A stretch of DNA of 20,844 nucleotides. It comes from Chitinivibrionales bacterium. Lineage in GTDB: Bacteria > Fibrobacterota > Chitinivibrionia > Chitinivibrionales > WJKA01. The stretch spans positions 1-20,844 of the forward strand of contig WJKA01000311.1 in the NCBI GenBank assembly GCA_014729375.1, in the 5' to 3' direction. Position 1 is the first letter of the stretch. Each line of letters begins with the position of its first letter. The position numbers and the translations under genes are program-made. The notes under the pieces were generated by a model. It ran no database searches and was not told where the DNA came from. It saw only the letters and a list, made by a program, of their open reading frames with translations. Of the stretch, positions 5,450-13,590 are shown one piece after another.

Positions 5450-7156
5450 CTACGTGCCGCTCTTGAGTCCTTTTCTCAATATCCGATAGGTTTCGTCCGC
5501 GCTTTCAACGCTCATAAGCCGTGACTGGATATTTGGCTGGTTCATGAACCGGGCGATTGCCGCGAGGATTTGCACCTGGACACCTTCTTCTTTTAGCGGG
5601 GACAGCACAAGAAAAACAAAATGGGATGCATGACCGTCACGCGAATCCCAGTCGATTCCGGAAAGCGATCGTCCAAATGCGATGACCGGTTTATCGATTC
5701 CATCAAGGCGCCCGTGCGGCACGGCAAGGCCTTTTTCCAGGCCGGTGCCCATGATCTCCTCACGTTTCAGTACCGCTTCGGCGGCATCTTTTTCAGCAAG
5801 ATTTTTCGATGCCGCTGCAAGGGAGCCGCACAGTTCGGGGATAGCATCCCATCTGGTTTTCCCCTTAAGATCGGTCACCACCCCGTCTTTCAGCAGGAAC
5901 TCACCAATGTCAACCAGGCGCCGCCGTTTAAGCGACCAGGCACACAGCGGACCGACTGTCACCGATGAAGACAATGCGGCAAATACAACGGCAACAAATA
6001 CCGTTTCGGTGATTATTCCCAGTTCGAGTGCAAGAAGCCCCAGCACTACTTCCATCTCACCACCGGGTGTAAAGGCGATTCCCACGAAAAGAGAATCCTC
6101 GCGAGACATCTTCGCCGCTATCGCACCTGTCCATGCTCCGAGGAGTTTGCCGCCGACAGCAACAGCGGTAAATAATCCGGCAAGCAGAAAATCAAAATTT
6201 CTGAGAAAATCGACTTTCAATCCGATCGAAACAAAAAATACGGGAACAAAAACCGAATGGACCATCTGTGAAATTATTTCACGCTCGCGCTCTGAGATTT
6301 CCTGCGCATTTCCCGCCATGACTCCGGCAAGGAAAAACCCGAGAATTGCATGTATCCCGATCCACTGGGTAATCGCGCCGCACAGCATACCGAGACATGA
6401 AATGAATGTGAGAACTGTTGCCGGATGCGGCAGATCAAGTTGTTTGAGGTGCCTGGTAATCCATCCCACAATCCGGCTTCCCAGAGTCAGGCATATCGTG
6501 CCGAACAGGATCACCTCGAAGAGCGTATGAATTATTCCGGGCGCAGTTGACTGATGCTGCGCGGCAAAACCGAGCACAAAGGCGAATATCAGCCAGCCCA
6601 TCAGGTCATTTACCACAAAGCCGGAAAGTGTCGCAAGTCCGACATCGCTTTTAAGAATTTCCAGGTCGTGGAGTATCCGCGCGATGACCGCAATCGCACT
6701 GATCGATGCCGCGGTGCTCAGAAAAAGAGTGAAGGTAATACGATCGGTTGATTCACCCTGATAGTGGTCGGGCAGCCACCAGAATACGGATACGCCGATT
6801 GCGAAGGGTATGGCAACGCCGATTACGCCGACCATAAAAGCGGCTTTGCCCTGTTTCCATGCACTGGAAAGGCTCACCTCAAAGCCGGTGGCAAGTAAAA
6901 GAAACAGCACACCGATCCATGAGACAGTTTCGAGCATGTTCTGCTGGATCAGTTCCTGCGGGAACAGTGATCCATAAACACCCGGAAAAACGCGGCCAAA
7001 AACAGTCGGACCCAGAAGTATGCCGGTGAGTATCTCGCCGGCAAGTGCGGGAAGTCCCCAGTGGATAAACAGCCCGCCGACTATCTTTGCCATTGCAAGC
7101 ATTATGCATAGCTGCATAAGAAACAGAAGTATGTGCTCTTCGCTCAGGTAGTGCAT
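5450..7156 (-). CDS. Kef-type cation/proton antiporter fused to a PTS EIIA domain
   Basis: The 568-residue protein has two parts. Residues about 8-400 form a CPA2-family antiporter core of roughly twelve helices, with the family stretches GEILTGILLGPTVFG (40-54), FLSTAASISAIAVIARIL and SGFVVNDLMGW. Residues about 415-565 form a fructose/mannitol-type PTS EIIA domain with the phosphorylatable histidine H481 in GLAVPHGR. There is no RCK/TrkA-N nucleotide domain, so the EIIA part may take its regulatory place and sense phosphorelay state. No PTS EI, HPr or EIIBC gene is in the window. No clear Shine-Dalgarno precedes the ATG. The transported ion (Na+ or K+) cannot be read from the sequence. It faces the cobalt operon and follows the DUF2141 gene at 94 nt. 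Confidence 0.88.
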   Translation of the reverse strand: MHYLSEEHILLFLMQLCIMLAMAKIVGGLFIHWGLPALAGEILTGILLGPTVFGRVFPGVYGSLFPQELIQQNMLETVSWIGVLFLLLATGFEVSLSSAWKQGKAAFMVGVIGVAIPFAIGVSVFWWLPDHYQGESTDRITFTLFLSTAASISAIAVIARILHDLEILKSDVGLATLSGFVVNDLMGWLIFAFVLGFAAQHQSTAPGIIHTLFEVILFGTICLTLGSRIVGWITRHLKQLDLPHPATVLTFISCLGMLCGAITQWIGIHAILGFFLAGVMAGNAQEISEREREIISQMVHSVFVPVFFVSIGLKVDFLRNFDFLLAGLFTAVAVGGKLLGAWTGAIAAKMSREDSLFVGIAFTPGGEMEVVLGLLALELGIITETVFVAVVFAALSSSVTVGPLCAWSLKRRRLVDIGEFLLKDGVVTDLKGKTRWDAIPELCGSLAAASKNLAEKDAAEAVLKREEIMGTGLEKGLAVPHGRLDGIDKPVIAFGRSLSGIDWDSRDGHASHFVFLVLSPLKEEGVQVQILAAIARFMNQPNIQSRLMSVESADETYRILRKGLKSGT

Positions 7157-7250
7157 GAGTTATTGCAACTGTCAAAAAAGAAATCTGATGATGTTAAAAA
7201 TACTTTTCGCAAGAACAGATGTGCCTGGGACCGGGGTCATATTATCATCC

Positions 7251-7685
7251 CTATTCAAGCTCCAGAATTATGCCGGATGAGTCTTTTGTTATCGTGAAAC
7301 ATATATGCCGGAATTCCGGCCAGCCCAACGGCTTCTTGCCGTTCCACGACATGGTCCACGGCTCTTTCGGACCGAGCATTCCCTTGTCAAGGCTATCGTT
7401 TCCGTTAGTATCTTGAAAAACCCGCAGGCCATACGTGCCTGAAGGGACATTTTCAAAGGTAAAATGTACATCTTTGCTAATCGTATCTGAAACATCAATT
7501 ACCGTATCCCTGACGCCGGAAAAAGGAACCTGAAACGATTTTTTGTCGGTAAGGCAGAGGTAAACAGTGCTTTTTTCCCGGCATTTGATGATACCACTTA
7601 TTGTGTGGACTGAATCTGCGCCAGGGCAGAATTCAAAACAAAGCAGTAAAAAAATACCAATGTATTTGACTAGTAAACGGTTCAT
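7251..7685 (-). CDS. Secreted DUF2141-like protein
   Basis: The 144-residue product has an N-terminal signal peptide (MNRLLVKYIGIFLLLCFEFC, cleavage likely near PGADS). The C-terminal half matches the DUF2141 pattern: FENVPSGTYGLRVFQD, then NGNDSLDKGMLGPKEPW, a beta-sandwich in exported proteins of unknown role. I prefer the ATG at 7685; an in-frame ATG at 7718 would overlap the region that was coding for the C-terminus of the broken upstream peptidase. From 7685 the gene starts about 12 nt after the ancestral peptidase stop (7696-7698), suggesting they once formed one operon. No function is assigned. Confidence 0.65.
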   Translation of the reverse strand: MNRLLVKYIGIFLLLCFEFCPGADSVHTISGIIKCREKSTVYLCLTDKKSFQVPFSGVRDTVIDVSDTISKDVHFTFENVPSGTYGLRVFQDTNGNDSLDKGMLGPKEPWTMSWNGKKPLGWPEFRHICFTITKDSSGIILELE

Positions 7686-7695
7686 TATAGTATCT

Positions 7696-8427
7696 TTATC
7701 CAGAGCCGTACCTTTCATTAGATAACCTGATAAACATATCTTTCAATCCCAGCACAAGTTCGGCCAATTTGTCGTAATCGACAAGATCGAGGCTGTTTTT
7801 TTTCCGTATGCGCAATCTCGGAGCATATCATGTGCATATGTTCTGATGAGATTGCCATGTCAGGACGGTTATGCTGCGCAAAAATCATATGATCGCTCTG
7901 GAACCATTGTTCCCCTTCAACAATACCCGTCCGTTTTCCCAGCGTTTCGTTAGCCGCGCAAGATATTGGTTCCGGGCATCCATACAAGGAATAATTGGTC
8001 CGGCCTGTGACATATCCGGGCGCATCAATGTTGACCGCCAGAAGAATATTTTCCAGCTTTTTGTCATTTATTTCAAGGTATTTCATCTGACCGGCAGCGC
8101 TGTAGTAGTCTTCACCGTTAACCGGCAGGATTTCCAGGCCGATTTCGCCGCTGTAGTTTTTGAGCAATTCTCCCAGCGCGCACAGCACAACCGTACCGGT
8201 TCCGTTATCGAGTGTTCCTGGTGAATTTTCCTTTGCATCGTAGTGGCCCAGTCCATGCATTCAAAATCCTGGCGGGAGACGTGAAGACCGGATTGTTTCA
8301 TCACAGATTCGATATATTCGCCGGCCTTCCGATTGGCGCCTGATCCAACCGGTCGCGGTGAAGTGACCGAGCACAAATACGTAAGGTGTTTTTGAAGGAA
8401 ATTTGTGATTGGTTCCCTGCTGGACAT
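7696..8427 (-). pseudogene. Decayed M28-family zinc aminopeptidase
   Basis: The ATG at 8427 has a good GGAGG. The first frame encodes a typical M28 N-terminus (MSSREPITNFLQKHLTYLCS to DFECMDW). Near 8250-8262 the sequence jumps, in another frame, straight to the catalytic half: GHYDAKENSPGTLDNGTG, NGEDYYSA, NIDAPGY, EGEQWFQSDH and SEHMHMICSEIAHT, which carry the zinc ligands. The usual 150 or so intervening residues (PA-like insert and first strands of the catalytic domain) are missing, so an internal deletion is likely. A second lesion is an 8-A run (plus-strand T 7796-7803): with seven A the frame would continue as NSLDLVDYDKLAELVLGLKD to a stop at 7696-7698; as it stands it ends at 7718. 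Two independent lesions make function very unlikely. Confidence 0.8.
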
Positions 8428-8596
8428 CTGGGCCTCCGGTGGATAGAAGGTAACATTTTTTACGGGTTTTGGGCGATTACGATTACGGGCACAGGCAGAA
8501 TTGATCCATATAGTAGAATAAAATATATTTTCTGAATCTACCGGGCAGCTTTTCCCCCGGGGTTATTCCCCGGACTATTCATAGAGCATGGATTAA

Positions 8597-8639
8597 TTAT
8601 TGACAATATAGATAATACTAGCTATTTTTATTGACAATA
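8597..8639. repeat. Two identical TATTGACAATA palindromes, 31 bp apart
   Basis: TTATTGACAATA occurs at 8597-8608 and 8628-8639. Each contains TATTG-A-CAATA, an 11-bp palindrome about a central base. The spacing of 31 bp is close to three helical turns, so the two sites face the same side of DNA. One overlaps the -35 box and the other lies between the -10 and the start codon. This is the geometry of a repressor or autoregulator site pair. Confidence 0.5.
8600..8628 (+). promoter_or_regulatory. Candidate sigma-70 promoter of the histidine kinase gene
   Basis: A perfect -35 TTGACA (8600-8605) is followed after 17 nt by TATTTT (8623-8628), four of six matches to the -10 consensus. It lies about 16 nt before the ATG at 8644, so the leader would be very short. 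This fits the lack of a Shine-Dalgarno before that ATG. Confidence 0.45.
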
Positions 8640-8643
8640 CAAA

Positions 8644-10524
8644 ATGCCTGTCCAGATGGATATCATGAAAGCACCAATCGATTTCTTTTTCAACCCGGAT
8701 ATTTCCCATCCCGACCGCCAGACAGAATTCAGGCTTAATACGTTTTACCGTCTTCTGAGCATGGCCCAACTATTTCTTACGCTGCCGATTATTGTCATTT
8801 TTGCTTTGTTTCACTGGTGGGCAATGGTTACGGCTGAAATGATGTTTTTCTGTCTTACTGCATTTGCCCAGGTCCTGACCAGGAAAGGAAATCTGAGCCT
8901 TGCCGTCAATTTTTTTGTTTTCATAATTACACTTGGATGTCTGGTTTTTCTCACTTTTTCCACCATTAATGATGCTACATTTGTGATTTCAATCGGGATC
9001 ATTATATGCGGTGTTTTTCTCACCATGAAAGAGACTGTTTTATGGGGGGCAGTCGCTACGGCAAGCCTGTTGCTGATTGCATTTCTCAGTCCTGATTTTA
9101 CTCTCATCCCGCAATTCACGCTTAATGCGGACAGCATCGCGGAGATTCACTCGACCCGTCAGCATTTTTCGACATCGATAGTTCTAATATGGTCAAGCGT
9201 TTTTTTCAGCATAATTTTCCATCGACAGTTCGCAGAGCTTCTTGAAATAATCACCCGGGACAATAAGAAACTGGTGCGGGAGGTTGAGGAGCGGAAGGCT
9301 GCGGAGACGAAGGTTCGCACGATGAACGAGGACCTTGAAAAAATTGTCGAGGAGCGTACCCGCAAGCTCCGAATGCGCGAAGAGCAGCTTTTACAGTCTG
9401 AAAAGATGCGTGCGATCGGGCAGCTTGCTGGCGGCATTGCCCATGATTTCAATAATCAGCTTACCGGGATTATTTCATGCGTGGACTTAATATGCGAAGA
9501 TGCTTCTGAAGGAAGCGAATTGAGGGAGCTTGCCGAGACTGCCGGCACTGCCGCGCGGCGCGCCGGGAAGCTTATTGAACAACTGCTTTCCTTTGCGCGA
9601 AAAGGAAAGCAGCAAACAAGCATGGTCGATATCCATGAAATAGTTGATCACGTTATCTCCCTTCTTCGCCGAAGTATCGATAAGCGGATAGTAATAGACC
9701 GCTCATTCCGTGCGAACTACCCGATCGTAAAGGGAGACCCTGCCCAGTTTCAAAGCGTCCTTATGAACCTTGCAATGAATTCGCGTGATGCCATGCCCGG
9801 CGGTGGTGCGCTGGTCTTTTCAACCGAGAGCATTGCGCTGACAAAAAGTAATTGTCCCTCCCCCGCTCTGGCCGATTCGCCGGGAGAATATCTATTGGTT
9901 TCGGTTTCAGATACCGGGACCGGGATTGATAAAGATATCCAGGCCCGGATATTCGAGCCGTTTTTTACGACAAAGGACCGGGGGAAAGGGATCGGCATGG
10001 GGCTGGCTGCGGTTTACGGAGCGGTAGAAAGCAACCATGGCACAATTACTGTCCGGAGCGGGCCGGGGGAAGGGACTGTATTTAAAATATATCTTCCCGT
10101 ATGCAGGGAAACTCAGGCCGCGGCGCCGGCCGTGAAACAGACTACTGCCAAACGGCGCGCTCGTGTCCTGCTTGTCGATGATGAAGAGGTTGTTCGCATG
10201 AGCGCAATGAAAGTGCTTAACAAGGCGGGATTTGACGCTGTGCCGTGCAAGGACGGTGCCGAGGCTCTGCAGGTATATGAAAAAGAGTGGAAAAAACTTG
10301 ATATCATACTGCTGGATATGATCATGCCGGGGATCGGCGGAAAAGAAACATTCCGGAAAATCAGGGAAATCAATTCCGACGCAAGAGTAATAATATCATC
10401 CGGTTACAGTTTTAACAATGAAGCCCAGACGATTATCGATGAAGGTGCACGGTGTTTTATTCAAAAACCGTACAATATCGATGAGCTTGTCAAACTGATT
10501 TTCCAGGTAGCTAATGCACAATAA
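8644..10524 (+). CDS. Membrane hybrid histidine kinase with C-terminal receiver domain
   Basis: The 626-residue protein starts with about six membrane helices (roughly 41-60, 62-79, 86-108, 112-128, 132-149, 178-194) with little periplasmic sequence, so it may sense a membrane or redox signal. A coiled coil (205-255) leads to the dimerisation domain with phospho-acceptor H267 in GGIAHDFNNQL. The ATP-binding domain follows: N-box NLAMNSRDAM (375-384), DTGTG (423-427), FEPFFTTK and GKGIGMGLA. A CheY-like receiver (about 505-626) has acidic pocket D512/D513, phospho-acceptor D558 (LLDMIMPG), and the conserved lysine in QKPYN. The HDFNN H-box is typical of hybrid kinases with a phosphorelay. No output regulator or Hpt gene is adjacent. 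Alternative starts at 8656 and 8665 are possible. Confidence 0.9.
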   Translation: MPVQMDIMKAPIDFFFNPDISHPDRQTEFRLNTFYRLLSMAQLFLTLPIIVIFALFHWWAMVTAEMMFFCLTAFAQVLTRKGNLSLAVNFFVFIITLGCLVFLTFSTINDATFVISIGIIICGVFLTMKETVLWGAVATASLLLIAFLSPDFTLIPQFTLNADSIAEIHSTRQHFSTSIVLIWSSVFFSIIFHRQFAELLEIITRDNKKLVREVEERKAAETKVRTMNEDLEKIVEERTRKLRMREEQLLQSEKMRAIGQLAGGIAHDFNNQLTGIISCVDLICEDASEGSELRELAETAGTAARRAGKLIEQLLSFARKGKQQTSMVDIHEIVDHVISLLRRSIDKRIVIDRSFRANYPIVKGDPAQFQSVLMNLAMNSRDAMPGGGALVFSTESIALTKSNCPSPALADSPGEYLLVSVSDTGTGIDKDIQARIFEPFFTTKDRGKGIGMGLAAVYGAVESNHGTITVRSGPGEGTVFKIYLPVCRETQAAAPAVKQTTAKRRARVLLVDDEEVVRMSAMKVLNKAGFDAVPCKDGAEALQVYEKEWKKLDIILLDMIMPGIGGKETFRKIREINSDARVIISSGYSFNNEAQTIIDEGARCFIQKPYNIDELVKLIFQVANAQ

Positions 10525-10544
10525 TCGCCGAATTAACAGACCGC

Positions 10545-10590
10545 AAAAAATGCAGGAGGCCGGCACGCGCCAGGCCTCCATTTGCTGAGA
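10545..10590 (-). terminator. Strong intrinsic terminator, mainly for the VIT/vWA gene
   Basis: GGAGGCC (10555-10561) and GGCCTCC (10573-10579) form a perfect GC-rich stem with an 11-nt loop. On the minus strand the stem is followed by a T-run (plus-strand A 10545-10550), the classic rho-independent form for the minus-strand gene ending at 10608. AAAT/ATTT flanks add pairing, so it may also slow transcription from the kinase gene. Confidence 0.8.
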
Positions 10591-10607
10591 TTTCCCATGC
10601 CGGGCTG

Positions 10608-12821
10608 CTATTTATTCCAGGTAAACCTTCTCGTTATAATGCCCCGGTCTGTTCTAATTCGGGCGATATAGTTGCCGGACCGCAATCGGGTGCCATCCGA
10701 AAGAATGCCGTCCCATTTAACAAGGCGGGTATTCTGGATTTCCGATGATGCAAGTGAATAAATCAGCCGTCCTTTGCAGTCAAAAATCTTCAATTCCAGG
10801 AACCTGGTATCGGCGGTAAATTGCAGCGTAAGAAAACCTTCCTCGATTCTGAGCTGAAACGCACCGGCTACCCGCGTATGGTCCTGTCGTGCTGGCGTTG
10901 CATTTATGAAATCTCCACTGATGCTGTTTGACTCATCAACGGGTACGGGATTAATGGCTAAAAACGCGGTGTATTTGCTGAGTACCTGGTGGGTGATTGA
11001 AAGCTCGATAATTGTATCCTTGTGCTGCTGTGTAGTGCCTTCATCATTACTCAACTGCTCGATAAGCTGTTTAGCCCATATTTTCGGAATTACCCGATTA
11101 CAATTGAGCGTTTGTGCCAGTTCGATAGTCTCTGCAATGATAACTTCGCTGCCGTCACGATACCCCTTTATTTGTACAATCTGCGGGCCGCCGGTTATAT
11201 AGGTACCGTACATTTCAACCGGGCTCCCGACATACAGATTCGTCCCCAGAGGCATGATGAGGTCATGAATCCCGGTACCGCTGAACTGGACAGTGATATT
11301 TTTGAGTTGTGGCGATTCAATTTTTTGCCAGGCATTATCAACCAGGGTCCCGGCATCTTCGTTGTAAGTAATTTCTGTTGCATACCCGTTGCCGATAGCC
11401 GCAGATTGTTCGAGAAAATACCGATTGAGGTTGTTTCCTGCGCCGAAAGTAAAGATTGTCGGGTTTGATGGATGGTTTTTTATTTCTTCAAAAATGGCGT
11501 CTTCATTGGTGATAAAACCATCAGTTAGAAATACGAAATATCGCTCATGCTCGGATGTGGCCGGGGCGCTCAGCGCGGCCTGCACGCCGGAAAGGAGATC
11601 GGTTCCGCCTCCCGAACGAAGTCCGTTTATATAATTACGGGCACGTTCTATGTTAGCTGCGCTTGCCTCAACCGGGGTGGTGTTCCCGAATGCCCATCCG
11701 ACACTCGTATTGAATGAGAGCACGCTCAGCCGGTCCGTTGATTTCAGTTTGTCCAGAATAGCGTTGCCGATTTCTTTTTCTTTACTCAGCGGCCAGCCGC
11801 CCTGAGAGCCGGAAATATCTATAAGCAGGATTATTTCAAGATCCGGCCGGTCACCGGAAAAAAGTGAATCATCCGGAAAAATATTCAAAGCAAAATATCC
11901 TTTTGACAGTGAAGGTTCATAAAAAGATGCCAGTGAGTAATTTATATCGGACTGCGCACGGCTGAAACGAAGAACAAAGTCTTTGTTTGGATATGTTTGC
12001 GCGGAATGGAGCAGTGCTGTCTGGTTGTAGGGCATGTCGAGATTGTCGCCTTCTTCAATGACCGATCGTTTAAGAAGGATTTCACGGGACTGGCCTGTTT
12101 GCGTTATGTTAAAAGGGTGCGTGGGCGAATTGAGGTTACTGATAAGAAATCCGGTCTGGATCAGCACGTTAATCTGCAGGCCCTGACCGCTCCGGTCAGC
12201 CGGGGGGTTCCAGAGCCGTCCCGACGATGGGACCGGTGATGCGCCCGCGCTCTGGTAGCGTTCACCCACCATAGTCGGGATGCTTAATTCCCAGAAACTG
12301 TCATTGTATTTCAGCGGCATGCTGAGTTCAAGCTGCACGAATGCCGAATCACCGGTTGGTATGTTCGCAAGCCGCTGCTGAAATACGTTTGGTCGGTCCT
12401 GCAGCAGCAACGCGGCAATCGCACCGGCTGAAACCATCGAATCGTATATCTGCTGTGCCTCCTGTTTCTCAAATATTTCCGCTTTATAAAGCATGCTGTC
12501 GTATTCCATGCTCATGGCATGCACCGCGGCTTCATAAGGAAGAGGGAAAACATAGACAATATCATTGACGCCGGTAAAATGGTTAACAAAGAGCTGGGTC
12601 AGCTTGATGTGTGCAAGACCATCGGTAACAACAATGTTATACTGCGAGATTTCGGGCGAAAGTGTTGCCGGATTGCCGGTGGCAGAGTCCTGGACAATGC
12701 AAACAGGCCCTTCGATTTCGTCGACATTGAAATATTGAGCCCTGAGAGACGAAAATGCTGCAGCAAAGGCAAAAATCAGCATGCAGGATGCCATTCTGTT
12801 TATAAGGAATGGAGAAACCAT
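10608..12821 (-). CDS. Exported VIT/vWA-domain protein with C-terminal FlgD-like domain
   Basis: The ATG at 12821 is chosen because a perfect AAAGGAGG lies 4-5 nt upstream; an upstream in-frame start would add 18 residues. The 737-residue product has a signal peptide (to about residue 28, RAQ/YF). A VIT domain follows (about 35-185, with FVNHFTGVNDIVYVFPLP and the degraded YDSMVSAG...ALLLQDRPNVF region). The vWA domain (about 327-500) has an intact metal site DISGS (335-339), T407 in GGGTD and D434 in LTDGF. The last 80 residues (FDCKGRLIYSL, WDGILSDGTRLRSGNYIARI, ending RRFTWNK) form a FlgD-type beta-sandwich as used in cell-surface export tails of FCB bacteria. VIT/vWA proteins resemble inter-alpha-trypsin inhibitor heavy chains; a surface adhesion role is inference. 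Confidence 0.85.
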   Translation of the reverse strand: MVSPFLINRMASCMLIFAFAAAFSSLRAQYFNVDEIEGPVCIVQDSATGNPATLSPEISQYNIVVTDGLAHIKLTQLFVNHFTGVNDIVYVFPLPYEAAVHAMSMEYDSMLYKAEIFEKQEAQQIYDSMVSAGAIAALLLQDRPNVFQQRLANIPTGDSAFVQLELSMPLKYNDSFWELSIPTMVGERYQSAGASPVPSSGRLWNPPADRSGQGLQINVLIQTGFLISNLNSPTHPFNITQTGQSREILLKRSVIEEGDNLDMPYNQTALLHSAQTYPNKDFVLRFSRAQSDINYSLASFYEPSLSKGYFALNIFPDDSLFSGDRPDLEIILLIDISGSQGGWPLSKEKEIGNAILDKLKSTDRLSVLSFNTSVGWAFGNTTPVEASAANIERARNYINGLRSGGGTDLLSGVQAALSAPATSEHERYFVFLTDGFITNEDAIFEEIKNHPSNPTIFTFGAGNNLNRYFLEQSAAIGNGYATEITYNEDAGTLVDNAWQKIESPQLKNITVQFSGTGIHDLIMPLGTNLYVGSPVEMYGTYITGGPQIVQIKGYRDGSEVIIAETIELAQTLNCNRVIPKIWAKQLIEQLSNDEGTTQQHKDTIIELSITHQVLSKYTAFLAINPVPVDESNSISGDFINATPARQDHTRVAGAFQLRIEEGFLTLQFTADTRFLELKIFDCKGRLIYSLASSEIQNTRLVKWDGILSDGTRLRSGNYIARIRTDRGIITRRFTWNK

Positions 12822-13114
12822 TAAGCCTCCTTTAAAAAATGAATAAATTACGTTTCTATAAAAAAAGATACCCATAAAAGTGCAATAAAAGGAGTGCTGC
12901 GCGTAATTAGCGTTTTCTACAGGAAAACAAACGAGAGCATGCTGCCGGCTGAATATCGAAATAGATCGATTGTAAATAAATACCTAATAATATTCTTGTG
13001 CATATCATGGCTTTAAGTTATTTTTTCAACAGGTATCAGACAGCCATACCGGTTGTATGTCGGTGTGCTGCTACAGGATTCTTTGAATGTGCGCCTCCAT
13101 GAGGAGGATTCTCA
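12822..13114. other. Divergent intergenic region
   Basis: This 293-nt AT-rich gap separates divergent genes. The left end holds the Shine-Dalgarno of the VIT/vWA gene. TTGCAC and TTTATA-like elements on the minus strand near 12855-12885 might be its promoter, but the match is weak. Near the right end, GGTAT (13032-13036) can pair with ATACC (13046-13050), while CATAC (13045-13049) can instead pair with GTATG (13055-13059). I see no ORF or RNA gene. Confidence 0.4.
13094..13107 (+). promoter_or_regulatory. Hairpin covering the ribosome binding site
   Basis: CCTCC (13094-13098) is exactly complementary to GGAGG (13103-13107), with a 4-nt loop ATGA. GGAGG is the Shine-Dalgarno of the gene starting at 13115, so folding would hide it. 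This is a small, all-GC stem and could modulate translation, or be a chance effect of a perfect Shine-Dalgarno. Confidence 0.4.
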
Positions 13115-13576
13115 ATGATTCAAAAGTCGAATAAACAGGCTTCTTCGACGAAACGGCGACGGTCGAACCTGGTTGTTGATGCGATTGTTGTTCCGACTCC
13201 GGCATTGAAAGACCTTATCCGCTCCCAGAACGTAGTAAATTTCTTTATTTCCTGCCTTGAAGACATCGGCGACAGGACCTTTGACCTGAGTCAGGGAGCT
13301 GAAATGGGCGCGCAGTGTATCGATGCTATGAAACGAGTGAAAGAGCAGGATAATTTCGGGCTGCCGGAACAGATAGATTCTGTGCTGGATGAATTTATCA
13401 TGGAGACCGAAGAGATTATATGGCTGTTTGAGGATGTCGATAATGATGTTCTTGCGGATGAAAAAGAATTCGCCTCTTTTATCGAAGCAAAAACCTATAA
13501 AATGCAATATCTCAGCAATGTGCTTACCTCAGAGATAGAAACGCTGAAACACAGAAGAATTTCCTCCTGCCACTGA
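13115..13576 (+). CDS. Unknown 153-residue helical protein
   Basis: I do not recognise a family. The protein has a basic, probably disordered N-terminus (SNKQASSTKRRRSN), then mostly amphipathic helices: LKDLIRSQNVVNFFISCLED, a middle with AEMGAQCIDAMKRVKEQ, and an acidic stretch ETEEIIWLFEDVDNDVLADE. It ends with a helix EIETLKHRR and SSCH. There is no signal peptide or membrane helix, so it is likely cytoplasmic. The helical make-up vaguely recalls PhoU/DUF47 or phasin-like bundles, without a diagnostic motif. The ATG at 13115 follows a perfect GGAGG. It is 14 nt before the FMN-binding gene on the same strand and probably co-transcribed with it. Confidence 0.65.
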   Translation: MIQKSNKQASSTKRRRSNLVVDAIVVPTPALKDLIRSQNVVNFFISCLEDIGDRTFDLSQGAEMGAQCIDAMKRVKEQDNFGLPEQIDSVLDEFIMETEEIIWLFEDVDNDVLADEKEFASFIEAKTYKMQYLSNVLTSEIETLKHRRISSCH

Positions 13577-13590
13577 TTTTTCCGTCAAAC

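Noticed and set aside
5682..6530. Plus-strand 282-codon ORF inside the antiporter gene
   Set aside because: It is antisense to a clear CPA2/EIIA protein and is rich in Ser, Arg and Thr as expected of a shadow frame.
7718..8260. A short intact M28 peptidase starting at 8260
   Set aside because: It lacks the N-terminal half and the conserved C-terminus, both of which are still readable in other frames around it, so it is a fragment of a broken gene.
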